Assembly: GCA_013298505.1 (NCBI GenBank)
Contig: JAAFHY010000008.1
Coordinates: 1 to 64,000 of the forward strand
Direction of reading: 5' to 3'
Source of the DNA: Cytophagales bacterium
Lineage (GTDB): Bacteria > Bacteroidota > Bacteroidia > Cytophagales > Cyclobacteriaceae
Length of the DNA stretch: 64,000 bases
The position numbers were made by a program, and so were the translations under genes. Shown in pieces: positions 1-8,652 of the stretch (position 1 is the stretch's first letter; every line of letters starts with the position of its first letter). The notes below the pieces were generated by a model. It had not been told where the DNA came from, made no database searches, and worked only from the letters and a program-made list of their open reading frames with translations.

Positions 1-1
1 G

Positions 2-1825
2 ATTTTTTTTAGGATATTAAACTATGCAAATCGGTTGCCACGAAGACTGGCCTTTTTCTTTTTCTATACCATTTTAGGGATTATTTTCGGAGCATTCAAT
101 ATTGTGCTGGTAATGCCAATGCTAAGTGTGCTATTCAAGCAAACCGAAAAAGTGATTGTTGTTCCAACTCTTCCCGATTTCGAATTCTCAACTGATTATA
201 TCGTGGGGGCTTTTAATCATTACTTCTTAGGAATTGTTGTCAATCATGGCGCACTAAATTCACTGCTTTTTGTGTGCGCGCTAATTGCAGTGTGTGCAGT
301 TTTAGCAAATCTCTTTCGCTACTTAGAACGAGTAATGGCTACCAAAATACGAGTCGACTTGGTGAAGAATATTAGGATGGATATTTTTCATAAAGTCACC
401 CAGCTTCACATTGGGTATTTTAACAATGAGCGAAAAGGCGATTTGATTTCTCGGTTTACCAACGATGTAACAGAAATAGAAAATGCCGTAATGAATAGCC
501 TGAAAGCCGTGTTGAAAGAACCGCTTGTAATTATTACCTACTTTATTGTTCTGTTCACCATTTCGCCCCAACTCACTCTTTTTACGCTGCTCGTTTTACC
601 ACTTACAGGCGGTGTGTTGGCAGAAATTATCAAACGATTAAAAAAACAAGCTATTGAAAGTCAAGAATCGCTCGGGCGGATTTTAAATGTGCTTGATGAA
701 ACATTTAGCGGCATGCGGGTAATCAATGCATTCAACGCCCGAAAATTTGTAATTGATCGCATCGAAAAAGAAAGTAGTTTCTATCGTGCTACCAGCAAAT
801 CCATGGCCTACAAAAATGAGTTGGCTTCGCCCGTATCAGAAATACTTGGCATTGCTATCATTTCGGGGATTCTTGTTTTTGGTGGAAAGATGGTGTTAAG
901 CGAACCACAAACCCTTTCGCCCGAAGCATTCATGACCTTCTTGGCGGTGTTTGCTATGATTATTCAGCCAGCCAAAAGTTTTTCAAATGGGATAACATCG
1001 TTGCAACGAGGCACTGCCTCGGCAACACGAATCTTCGCCATCATCGATCAAGAGCCACTCATCAAAAGTAAGGTTAACGCCATCGAATTAAAATCGTTCG
1101 AGAACGCTATCGAGTTTAAAAACGTAAGTTTTGCCTACGATACTCACTTAGTTCTAGACTCCATAAACTTAACCATCGCAAAAGGCAAAACCGTAGCATT
1201 GATTGGTTCATCTGGTGGTGGCAAATCAACCCTTGCCGATTTAGTGCCTCGCTTCTACGATCCAGTAGTGGGAGAAGTGCTGATAGATGGAATTTCAATA
1301 GCTGATTACGAATTAGAATCGCTACGCAAACAAATGGGAGTGGTAACGCAAGAATCAATTTTATTTAATGATACCATCTTCAACAACATTGCTTTTGGTA
1401 TGCCGCACATTAGCGAGGCACAAGTAGTCGAAGCGGCAAAAATTGCGAATGCACATGAGTTTATCACACAAACCGAAAACGGTTACCAAACTAAAATTGG
1501 CGAGCGTGGTTCTAAGCTTTCGGGAGGGCAGCGACAACGCTTAAGCATTGCGCGCGCTGTTCTTAAAAATCCACCGATCCTTATTCTAGATGAGGCTACT
1601 TCGGCTCTCGATTCGGAATCAGAAAAATTAGTGCAAGACGCACTTTTCAATTTAATGAAAAATCGAACATCTATTGTAATTGCCCATCGCCTTAGCACCA
1701 TACAACATGCCGATGAAATAGTGGTTATTCAAGAGGGTAAGATCGCTGAGCGGGGGACTCACGAGCAACTCAGTGCAAAAAACGGCATCTATAAAAAGCT
1801 AGTCGATATACAAAAAACAGCCTAG
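2..1825 (+). CDS. ABC transporter, fused permease/ATPase (MsbA-type), 5' partial
   Basis: Half-size ABC exporter with membrane helices and ATPase in one chain, expected to work as an inner-membrane homodimer moving lipid or another hydrophobic substrate. The reading frame is open to the left window edge; a TTG at 35 is the first start-like codon, but the upstream in-frame residues (IFFRILNYANRLP) look like the normal N-terminus of this family, so the true start lies outside the window. Counting from position 35, helices cover about residues 5-330, Walker A is GSSGGGKST near 391, the signature LSGGQRQR is near 495, and Walker B with DEATSALD is near 516. The H-loop sequence IVIAHRLSTI is intact. 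MsbA-like lipid A export is the usual guess for this architecture in Bacteroidota, but the substrate cannot be read from sequence. Confidence 0.9.
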   Translation: MFFRILNYANRLPRRLAFFFFYTILGIIFGAFNIVLVMPMLSVLFKQTEKVIVVPTLPDFEFSTDYIVGAFNHYFLGIVVNHGALNSLLFVCALIAVCAVLANLFRYLERVMATKIRVDLVKNIRMDIFHKVTQLHIGYFNNERKGDLISRFTNDVTEIENAVMNSLKAVLKEPLVIITYFIVLFTISPQLTLFTLLVLPLTGGVLAEIIKRLKKQAIESQESLGRILNVLDETFSGMRVINAFNARKFVIDRIEKESSFYRATSKSMAYKNELASPVSEILGIAIISGILVFGGKMVLSEPQTLSPEAFMTFLAVFAMIIQPAKSFSNGITSLQRGTASATRIFAIIDQEPLIKSKVNAIELKSFENAIEFKNVSFAYDTHLVLDSINLTIAKGKTVALIGSSGGGKSTLADLVPRFYDPVVGEVLIDGISIADYELESLRKQMGVVTQESILFNDTIFNNIAFGMPHISEAQVVEAAKIANAHEFITQTENGYQTKIGERGSKLSGGQRQRLSIARAVLKNPPILILDEATSALDSESEKLVQDALFNLMKNRTSIVIAHRLSTIQHADEIVVIQEGKIAERGTHEQLSAKNGIYKKLVDIQKTA

Positions 1826-1874
1826 GATATACTTCTAAACCAAATAGATAAGTAACTAGTTTACCACCCAGATT

Positions 1875-1958
1875 TAGCCACAAAGACACCAAGGCACAAT
1901 GAAGGCAATGATTTTTTGAATTGGCAAATAAAATTTAGTGACTTAGTGCCTTCGTGGC
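1875..1958. repeat. Dispersed-type intergenic repeat with inverted ends
   Basis: The gap after the ABC exporter holds GCCACAAAGACACCAAGGCA and, about 50 bp on, an inverted partial copy ending GTGCCTTCGTGGC. The arms pair imperfectly. Repeats of this CACAAAGACAC type are often scattered in intergenic DNA of Bacteroidota and other bacteria. No coding potential is seen. Copy number in this genome is unknown. Confidence 0.6.
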
Positions 1959-2004
1959 ATACACTTGTATTATTAACAAGTAAGGTTTTCTGGTTATTTT
2001 CACT

Positions 2005-2033
2005 TTTGTGCTAATCTAAAAAGGGTAAGTTTG
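2005..2033 (+). promoter_or_regulatory. Bacteroidota-type promoter for the 2053 gene and gmhA
   Basis: TTTG at 2005-2008 and TAAGTTTG at 2026-2033 match the Bacteroidota primary-sigma consensus (TTTG, then TAnnTTTG) with a 17 bp spacer. Transcription would start near 2037, giving a leader of about 16 nt before the ATG at 2053. Confidence 0.6.
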
Positions 2034-2052
2034 TAATCTTAAAGTTTAAGTG

Positions 2053-2352
2053 ATGAATAAACGCAGGCTTATCTTCCTTTCGATATTTGGTGTTTACCAC
2101 CTCGGTGCTTTGGCTCTCACTATTGTGATGGACACTAATAAGAACGACCTCTCTTTGCTTTACAGCCTGTTTGGAAAGATAACACTATTCAAGTACGGTG
2201 CGTTTATTGGATTACTGTTGTTCGTTGCAGAAGTAGTTTGGAGTTGGCTCGATTCAAAGAAATTAGAAAAAGAAAAAGAAGCCATGCGCCATGAAAACAA
2301 TGTGTTAAAAGCACAGGTTTACGATTTAACACAAGCAGCTAAAAAAGGTTGA
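2053..2352 (+). CDS. Small membrane protein with C-terminal coiled coil
   Basis: A 99-residue protein with two hydrophobic segments (about residues 6-24 and 46-65) followed by a charged, heptad-like tail beginning LDSKKLEKEKEAMRHENN, so a membrane-anchored coiled coil is likely. ATG at 2053 is chosen over the GTG just before it. It ends 15 bp before gmhA and has its own promoter, so the two are probably co-transcribed. I do not recognise a named family; similar short proteins are common next to sugar-phosphate genes in this phylum. Function unknown. Confidence 0.75.
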   Translation: MNKRRLIFLSIFGVYHLGALALTIVMDTNKNDLSLLYSLFGKITLFKYGAFIGLLLFVAEVVWSWLDSKKLEKEKEAMRHENNVLKAQVYDLTQAAKKG

Positions 2353-2367
2353 GCCTTTCAAACTTCC

Positions 2368-2946
2368 ATGAATTTTCAACAGGTTATTGCAGAGGAGTTA
2401 AATCAGGCGGCAGAAGTTCTTCAACAATTTCTAAGCGACTCAAACAATCTATCTAATATTGAACAAGCCTCTACCGCAATAGCTAAATCTATCTTGCAAG
2501 GAGGCAAAGTAATTTCGTGTGGCAACGGTGGCTCTCATTGTGATGCAATGCACTTTGCCGAAGAGCTTACTGGCAAATACCGCGAGCCACGCAAGGCAAT
2601 TCCCGCTATTTGCATTTCAGACGCTAGCCATATTTCGTGCGTGAGCAACGACTATGGATATGAATTTATCTTTTCCCGTTACTTAGAAGCGCTAGGAAAT
2701 AAAGGAGATGTATTATTAGGCTTAAGCACCAGCGGAAATTCTGCCAATATTATTCGTGCCGCCCAAACGGCCAAAGAAAAAGGAATGACTGTAATCATCC
2801 TTTCAGGAAAAGATGGCGGCAAACTTGCCCCGCTGGCCGACATTGAATTGCGCGTTCCTCATTTTGGATATGCCGATCGCATACAGGAAGTACACATCAA
2901 GATCATTCATATTTTGATGCTGCTGATTGAGAAGCAATTGGCATAG
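2368..2946 (+). CDS. gmhA: Phosphoheptose isomerase GmhA
   Basis: Sedoheptulose-7-phosphate isomerase, the first step in making ADP-heptose for the lipopolysaccharide inner core; cytosolic and normally a tetramer. The 192 residues equal the family length. It is a single SIS domain with the phosphate-binding segment [17 protein letters not shown] (about 50-66), the [13 protein letters not shown] loop (about 112-124), and the C-terminal segment [13 protein letters not shown] that carries metal and substrate ligands. The usual SAAD stretch reads SHCD here, a mild variation. Other heptose genes are not in the window. An MsbA-type exporter upstream fits an envelope theme, but a promoter separates them. 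Confidence 0.93.
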   Translation: MNFQQVIAEELNQAAEVLQQFLSDSNNLSNIEQASTAIAKSILQGGKVISCGNGGSHCDAMHFAEELTGKYREPRKAIPAICISDASHISCVSNDYGYEFIFSRYLEALGNKGDVLLGLSTSGNSANIIRAAQTAKEKGMTVIILSGKDGGKLAPLADIELRVPHFGYADRIQEVHIKIIHILMLLIEKQLA

Positions 2947-3088
2947 CCCGCAAAGGCAATCACTCTGCCAGTTACGTTAGTTTTAATAAATTCGTACTTT
3001 AGTGGCTATGAAATAGTTCTAAAAAGGTTTCATCCACCGATATGCTAATGAAGCCATTCAATGTGACCATCAAGAAAACTACTAACAC

Positions 3089-3331
3089 ATGAAGACCCTT
3101 TTACTTGATATTCCATCTACTGTTGATGTTGATGACCAAGAAATACTAATGGTGATTGCTGCTCGTCTTTACGAGAAAGGAAAACTATCGTTGGGACAAG
3201 CCGCTCAATTGGTGGGGCTTTCGAAACGAGGGTTTATGGAGACTTTAGGACAATACGGAGTATCTATTTCAAATTACCCGTCAACAGATTTAGACAGAGA
3301 CATTGCCAATGCAAAAGATTATCATATCTGA
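3089..3331 (+). CDS. UPF0175-family antitoxin
   Basis: An 80-residue protein of the UPF0175 family, small DNA-binding antitoxins usually paired with DUF3368 PIN-like toxins. Visible signs are the helix-rich N-terminal half and the helix-turn-helix-like segment LSLGQAAQLVGLSKRGFMET (about 33-52), followed by the typical tail NYPSTDLDRDIANA. It overlaps the toxin gene by 23 bp (toxin ATG at 3309, antitoxin stop at 3329-3331), the coupling expected for a toxin-antitoxin pair. The antitoxin presumably represses its own promoter; no clear operator was seen upstream. Confidence 0.88.
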   Translation: MKTLLLDIPSTVDVDDQEILMVIAARLYEKGKLSLGQAAQLVGLSKRGFMETLGQYGVSISNYPSTDLDRDIANAKDYHI

Positions 3332-3767
3332 TACCAGTTGCATTGTTCAGCTAGATCTGGTTGGCGAATTAGAAATCTTAAGAAAGCTCTTTGGACACAT
3401 AACCGTCACTCCCGAAATTAAAGAGGAATTTCATGGGGCTCTGCCTGATTGGTTTTCAATCAAAATTCCACAAAACAAAATTTATCAAAAGATACTAGAA
3501 GCTTCAGTAGATAAGGGCGAGGCTAGTGTAATTGCTTTGGCTGTGGAAGAAGATAACGCATTGTTAGTGATTGATGACCTAAAAGGGCGCAGGCTGGCCG
3601 AACAATTAGGAATTAAAATCATTGGAACCTTGGGAATTGTAGTTGACGCTAAACTACAAGGTCATCTTGCCTCGGTAAAAAATTGTATTAATGAATTTAA
3701 GAGAACTGGGTTCAGAATTAGTATTGAATTAGAAGCTGCTATTTTAAAAAAGGCAGGAGAAATTTAA
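3309..3767 (+). CDS. DUF3368 PIN-like toxin
   Basis: A 152-residue PIN-fold protein of the DUF3368 group, predicted ribonuclease partner of the UPF0175 antitoxin. Acidic residues expected for a PIN metal site are present: the start MQKIIISDTS (Asp 8), the KEEFHG segment (Glu near 40), DKGEASVIALA (about 70-80) and LLVIDDLKGRRLAE (about 90-103). ATG at 3309 is preferred to TTG at 3303 because family members begin just before the IISDTS strand. The stop lies 4 bp before comM, so the three genes probably share a transcript. RNA target unknown. Confidence 0.87.
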   Translation: MQKIIISDTSCIVQLDLVGELEILRKLFGHITVTPEIKEEFHGALPDWFSIKIPQNKIYQKILEASVDKGEASVIALAVEEDNALLVIDDLKGRRLAEQLGIKIIGTLGIVVDAKLQGHLASVKNCINEFKRTGFRISIELEAAILKKAGEI

Positions 3768-3771
3768 TCAC

Positions 3772-5310
3772 ATGGTTTCAAAAACATTTGGCAGTGCGGT
3801 GTATGGGGTAGATGCTAAAACCATTACGGTGGAGGTGGACGTTGCGCAAGGTCAAAAGTTTTTTCTTACTGGCCTGCCCGATAATGCTATCAAAGAAAGT
3901 CAACATCGCATTGAGTCTGCAATAAAAAGTTTACATTATTTTTTTCCGCGCACCAAAGTAGTTGTCAACTTAGCGCCTGCCGATATCCGTAAAGAAGGGT
4001 CATCTTACGATTTGCCCATTGCCTTGTGCATCCTGTTAGCTTCTGGGCAAATTGAAACAGAAGTGCTTGAAAAATATGTAATCATGGGCGAGCTATCGCT
4101 CGATGGCCAACTGCGCCCCATCAAAGGAGTGCTACCCATCTCTATTCAATCCCGAAAGGAAAATTTTAAAGGCTTTATTTTGCCAAAGGCCAACGCACGC
4201 GAGGCCGCCATTGTAAATAACCTCGAAATTATTGGTGTAGATACGCTAGAAGAGGCAATCGCTTTTGTAGAAGGGAAAAAAGAAATTGCTCCATTGGTGG
4301 TTGATACCCGCGAAGTTTTTCAAAGCAAATTGAATAGCTACGATGCCGATTTTAAAGATGTGCAGGGGCAAGAAAACATTAAGCGCGCACTAGAGATTGC
4401 CGCGGCAGGAGGGCACAACGCCATCATGATTGGCCCACCTGGAGCAGGCAAAACAATGCTCGCAAAAAGGTTGCCTTCAATCTTACCTCCACTCACACTA
4501 AACGAAGCGCTAGAGACTACAAAAATCCATTCCGTGGCAGGTAAGGTAGGTACCGATGCAGCGCTGCTAACAAACCGACCTTTCCGCTCTCCGCATCACA
4601 CCATCAGTGATGTAGCCTTAGTGGGCGGTGGCGGCAACCCGCAGCCGGGCGAAATTTCATTGTCGCATAATGGTGTTTTATTTTTAGATGAACTTCCAGA
4701 GTTTAAACGAACAGTATTGGAAGTAATGAGGCAGCCGATGGAAGAAAGACGTGTAACTATTTCACGCGCAAAAGTTTCAATCGACTACCCTGCTAATTTT
4801 ATGCTGGTGGCGAGCATGAATCCTTGCCCATGCGGTTACTACAATCATCCTGAAAAAGAATGTGTGTGTGGCCCCGGCATTGTGCAACGCTATTTAAGCA
4901 AAGTAAGCGGGCCGCTGCTCGATCGCATCGACTTACACGTAGAAGTAGTGCCTGTAAGTTTTGATCAGATGACAACCTTGCGAAAAAATGAATCGAGTAG
5001 TGAGATACGTGAACGTGTGGTAAAAGCACGCGAGTTGCAAAGTGAGCGATTTAAAAATCAAAAAGATATTTATTGCAACGCCATGATGCCTTCTAACATG
5101 GTAAAAGAAATTTGTGTGATCAACGATGCAGGACGATTGCTTTTAAAAACAGCCATGGAACGCCTCGGCCTAAGCGCCCGTGCCTACGACCGAATTTTAA
5201 AAGTATCGCGTACGATAGCCGATTTGGCAACTTCGCCTGAAATAAAAATTGAACACCTAGCAGAAGCTATTCAATACCGAAGCCTGGATAGAGAAGGGTG
5301 GGCAGGGTAA
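3772..5310 (+). CDS. comM: YifB/ComM-family AAA+ ATPase (Mg-chelatase-like)
   Basis: Hexameric helicase-type AAA+ ATPase; in naturally transformable bacteria ComM drives branch migration during integration of incoming DNA. The 512 residues fit the family. Residues 1-170 form the Lon-protease-like domain (ChlI-type, with the SYDLPIALCIL segment), Walker A GPPGAGKT starts near 221, Walker B is LFLDELPEF near 304, and the conserved Cys cluster MNPCPCGYYNHP...CVCGPG is near 349. The C-terminal Mg-chelatase domain carries the arginine-rich LSARAYDRILKV helix. It follows the DUF3368 toxin by 4 bp and converges on ccoS. Whether this organism is transformable cannot be judged here. Confidence 0.95.
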   Translation: MVSKTFGSAVYGVDAKTITVEVDVAQGQKFFLTGLPDNAIKESQHRIESAIKSLHYFFPRTKVVVNLAPADIRKEGSSYDLPIALCILLASGQIETEVLEKYVIMGELSLDGQLRPIKGVLPISIQSRKENFKGFILPKANAREAAIVNNLEIIGVDTLEEAIAFVEGKKEIAPLVVDTREVFQSKLNSYDADFKDVQGQENIKRALEIAAAGGHNAIMIGPPGAGKTMLAKRLPSILPPLTLNEALETTKIHSVAGKVGTDAALLTNRPFRSPHHTISDVALVGGGGNPQPGEISLSHNGVLFLDELPEFKRTVLEVMRQPMEERRVTISRAKVSIDYPANFMLVASMNPCPCGYYNHPEKECVCGPGIVQRYLSKVSGPLLDRIDLHVEVVPVSFDQMTTLRKNESSSEIRERVVKARELQSERFKNQKDIYCNAMMPSNMVKEICVINDAGRLLLKTAMERLGLSARAYDRILKVSRTIADLATSPEIKIEHLAEAIQYRSLDREGWAG

Positions 5311-5334
5311 AAAATAAAGATCTTTGCAAAATAA

Positions 5335-5493
5335 TCACTTCTTTGGTCGTTGCTTCTTATCGTCAAACAACATCCGAACCGAAGGCCCATACGTGTCATC
5401 GTATTGTCCGCTTTTCATGTTCCATATAAAAGCAATCAAAAAGAAGACAGCGATGGAGAGCGAAATTGAAATGAGTACAATTATGATTTCCAT
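5335..5493 (-). CDS. ccoS: cbb3-type cytochrome oxidase assembly protein CcoS
   Basis: A 52-residue single-span inner-membrane protein of the CcoS family, needed for cofactor insertion into cbb3 oxidase. The start at 5493 (MEIIIVLISISLSIAVFFL) puts the helix at residues 2-22, followed by the family signature FIWNMKSGQYDDTYGP and a short charged tail. It begins 2 bp after the ccoI stop and is clearly co-transcribed with it. The next gene (comM) is convergent, so the cluster ends here. Confidence 0.9.
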   Translation of the reverse strand: MEIIIVLISISLSIAVFFLIAFIWNMKSGQYDDTYGPSVRMLFDDKKQRPKK

Positions 5494-5495
5494 TT

Positions 5496-7880
5496 TTATT
5501 TGTCCGATTTTGTTAAACCACGTGCTACCCAATCCACCGCTAGTGCACTAAACCCAACTACGCTTATGCTGCTGACAGGCATTAAGATGGCAGCAACTAA
5601 TGGCGATAAATTACCCGTTACGGCAAAAGTCAATGACACTGCATTATAAAAGAAGGAAACTCCAAAAGCAACTTTTAAAACCTGCGTTGCTTTTTTACTT
5701 AGCATCAAAAACTGATTTAACCTACCGAGGCTATCTCCCTGTAAAATCGCATCGCAAGACGGAGTAAAAAAACTAGTATCGTCAGTAACTGCAATGCCTA
5801 CATCGCTTTGTTTTAACGCTCCCGAATCGTTTAGCCCATCGCCAAGCATCAGCACATGCTTTTTACTCTGTTGTAATTCAGCAACAAAATCAGTTTTGTC
5901 GTGAGCGCTTTGTTGAAACCGAAGTAACGTATGTTTCGGAAACAGTTCATTCATTCGCTGTTCGTCTCCCTTACCATCGCCAGATAGCAGCGCAACACAC
6001 TTTCTGCCTAAAGCAGAAACTAACTTTTTCATTTGGGAACGTACACTCGTTTCTACTTTAAAGTACCCACGCACTTCATGGTCGATAGAAACAAAAACAC
6101 GCGTGGTTAATTCGGGGATAGACCCATTAAACCCTACAAACGAAGGGGAGCCAACCCGAATAAGATGTTTATCAATCAATGCCTCAACACCACCGCCTGT
6201 TTGTTCGCGAAAATGCTTCATCTCTAAATGCGAGCTACCGCGTATGGATTGAACTACCAACTTACTAAGCGGGTGAGAAGAGGCAGAAGCCAGTAGCTTC
6301 ACCCATCTCAACTCTTGATCATCAAGTATACCTATAAAATCAACTTGCGAAGCCCCATTGGTAACCGTACCCGTTTTATCAAATACGATGGCATCAATCG
6401 TAGCCAATCGCTCAATTACATCGGCATTCTTTAAATAAAAGCCGTGCTTGCCGAATATCCGCATCATATTGCCGTAAGTAAATGGCGCTGCCAGTGCCAA
6501 CGCACATGGACAGGCTACCATTAGCACTGAAGTTAAAATAAGCCACATTTTACTAGCATCGACCCAATACCAATAAACTCCAGTAATCACCGCTAATGCC
6601 ATTACAGCCCACGTAAACTTTTTAGCAGCAGTGTCAATAATTTTCTTGTATTTACTCTCTTTGTCTTTTTGAAAAATCTCTCTATTCCATAACCGGGTTA
6701 AATGACTGTGGCTGATCGGTTGCTTCACCGTTAGTTCAATTGGTGAACCGATCAATCGTCCACCGGCATAAATTAACGCTCCATTTCTAACATGCACTGG
6801 CCGTGCCTCGCCAGTAACAAAGCTATAATCAATGTAAGACTCATCGCTTAGAAGTAAACTATCAGTTGGAACAATCTCTTGGTTTCTAATTTTTATTCTA
6901 TCTCCTCCCTGTAGTTCATAAACAAGTATCGGCTTCCAAACCCCAGCCGTCATTTTTTGCGCAGCTAATGGAAAGTACGACTTGTAATCTCTATCAAATG
7001 CAAGGCTCTCATACGTTTTGCTTTGAAACCAGCGGCCAATCAATAAAAAAAATACTAATCCTGAAAGAGAATCAAAATAACCTGACCCTGTTTGAGATAA
7101 TACATCATAGCTACTTCTTAAAAATAGCGCTGTCAAGCCAACGGCAATTGGCACATCAATATTAATCTGCCGTTGTTTAAAACTATGCCACGTATTTATA
7201 AAATAATCGCTCCCACAATAAAAGGCAATTGGGAGTGAGAGAACTAGATTCAAATAAGAAAATAAATTTTTTAATGAGTAATCTGAACGATCGAGCCCAA
7301 GGTATTCTGGGAAACTCAAGAGCATGATATTGCCAAAACAAAAGCCAGCAACCGCCAGCTTTGTAATAAGCGATTTAGTTGAACTAGGCTCTTCTCTGTC
7401 CTTCAAGGAAATAGAAGGAGAATAACCCAACGAAGATAAAAGCTGAGCTACCTGTACTAAACTAATTTTTTGTGGGTTAAAATTGATGATAACTTGTTTA
7501 CGTCCCAAGTTCACTTCGGATTTTATTACACCATGATTGATCTGTTGGAGATTCTCTAACAACCAAATACACGAAATACAATGAATTGCCGGAACAGTAA
7601 ACTGAATAATGCTCAACTCAGCAGAATCAAACATCAAAATTTTTTGCTTGATTGATGGCTCTGCTAAAAAAGCAAAGCTATCGTCAGACACATATCGAAG
7701 AGAAGTACCTGGTGCATTCTGGAAAGTATAATAATCGCATAAATTATTTTCATCTAAAATTTCAAATACCATTTTGCATCCATTGCAACAGAAATTTTTT
7801 TCATAGGCAGTAATCCAATCGTCTTCACACGACTGGCCACAATGGTAGCAAGCGATTTTATCATTAACCACGTTAGTCAT
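5496..7880 (-). CDS. ccoI: CcoI copper-transporting P-type ATPase for cbb3 oxidase
   Basis: P1B-type ATPase that moves copper across the inner membrane for the CuB site of cbb3 oxidase. The 794 residues begin with a Cys-rich module (CYHCGQSC at 11-18, CCNGC at 31-35) typical of FixI/CcoI, then a heavy-metal-associated domain with CISC at 101-104, eight predicted helices, the transport motif CPC near 457, the phosphorylation site DKTGT near 500 and GDGLNDS near 681. The start overlaps the end of the upstream stress-type gene by 8 bp and the stop lies 2 bp before ccoS. The operon is usp, usp-like, ccoI, ccoS. Confidence 0.93.
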   Translation of the reverse strand: MTNVVNDKIACYHCGQSCEDDWITAYEKNFCCNGCKMVFEILDENNLCDYYTFQNAPGTSLRYVSDDSFAFLAEPSIKQKILMFDSAELSIIQFTVPAIHCISCIWLLENLQQINHGVIKSEVNLGRKQVIINFNPQKISLVQVAQLLSSLGYSPSISLKDREEPSSTKSLITKLAVAGFCFGNIMLLSFPEYLGLDRSDYSLKNLFSYLNLVLSLPIAFYCGSDYFINTWHSFKQRQINIDVPIAVGLTALFLRSSYDVLSQTGSGYFDSLSGLVFFLLIGRWFQSKTYESLAFDRDYKSYFPLAAQKMTAGVWKPILVYELQGGDRIKIRNQEIVPTDSLLLSDESYIDYSFVTGEARPVHVRNGALIYAGGRLIGSPIELTVKQPISHSHLTRLWNREIFQKDKESKYKKIIDTAAKKFTWAVMALAVITGVYWYWVDASKMWLILTSVLMVACPCALALAAPFTYGNMMRIFGKHGFYLKNADVIERLATIDAIVFDKTGTVTNGASQVDFIGILDDQELRWVKLLASASSHPLSKLVVQSIRGSSHLEMKHFREQTGGGVEALIDKHLIRVGSPSFVGFNGSIPELTTRVFVSIDHEVRGYFKVETSVRSQMKKLVSALGRKCVALLSGDGKGDEQRMNELFPKHTLLRFQQSAHDKTDFVAELQQSKKHVLMLGDGLNDSGALKQSDVGIAVTDDTSFFTPSCDAILQGDSLGRLNQFLMLSKKATQVLKVAFGVSFFYNAVSLTFAVTGNLSPLVAAILMPVSSISVVGFSALAVDWVARGLTKSDK

Positions 7881-8640
7881 TAGAATAAAAAATTGAAGCT
7901 CGTTTGCTAAACATTTTTTTTACAACATCGCCTTTGCTAAGTAAGCTAATCGCCATCTTCCCCATGATTACAATTGGGCTATCTACACGGCTAGTCCACT
8001 TCGCAAGTTCTTCGGCAATATCTACTCCATTCATCGGCACAACTCCTACATTATCAAAATTAGTCTTCACAAAATGAATGAAATAGCGCTCCAGAAATAA
8101 CTCGGGCTTCGATAGCGAATTTACCATCAGCACGGTAACAGGTACTTTTTTTATTTGATGACCGAAAAGCGTAAGGAACGCTTTAAGAGCGGTAAGTTCA
8201 CTCATGGTAGAGTCAAAAAAAATGATGATCTCTTGGTAGTTGACGGGCAGCTGCGGAGAAAGCAAAACAGGGCATGCCAGTTTTTCAAAAAAAGTCTGTG
8301 CGATGATTTCTGAGTTCGAAGTCAGTGCAAGTTGAGGTATGGGGCTAATTAAAATTAAATCAGCAAATCGACTTCGATGAATGAGTGCTTTTATACTATG
8401 CAGCCCCGGATTAAAAATATAAATTTCCAATTCCAATCGCCTAGCTGCATCGCCTAACTCACGCGCTGTTGATAGTCGAGCGGACGGAGTAATCGGAATG
8501 GATGACGAAGTGGTAATGAAATCGCGAACAAAAAAAGCTGACAACGTCTTTTCCTTTATGTGAGAGAACATTTCGGCACAACCCTTCAAATCAACATTGT
8601 TAGGTAACTGATCTGCTGAAAAAAAAATGTCCGTCTTCAC
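7873..8640 (-). CDS. Divergent universal-stress-type protein, GTG start
   Basis: A 255-residue protein whose layout (alternating strands and helices, the pattern ADLILISPIP near 94 and HRSRF nearby) resembles a tandem universal stress protein that has lost the ATP-binding glycine motif G-x2-G-x9-G(S/T). The start is GTG at 8638-8640, 12 bp after the upstream usp gene, and the end overlaps ccoI by 8 bp. That position inside a copper/cbb3 maturation operon is common in Cytophagales-type genomes. A role in signalling or as a chaperone under low oxygen is inference from context. Confidence 0.75.
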   Translation of the reverse strand: MKTDIFFSADQLPNNVDLKGCAEMFSHIKEKTLSAFFVRDFITTSSSIPITPSARLSTARELGDAARRLELEIYIFNPGLHSIKALIHRSRFADLILISPIPQLALTSNSEIIAQTFFEKLACPVLLSPQLPVNYQEIIIFFDSTMSELTALKAFLTLFGHQIKKVPVTVLMVNSLSKPELFLERYFIHFVKTNFDNVGVVPMNGVDIAEELAKWTSRVDSPIVIMGKMAISLLSKGDVVKKMFSKRASIFYSND

Positions 8641-8652
8641 TTACCGACTTGG

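Noticed and set aside
5324-5551. Plus-strand frame opposite ccoS
   Set aside because: ccoS has a clear family match on the other strand.
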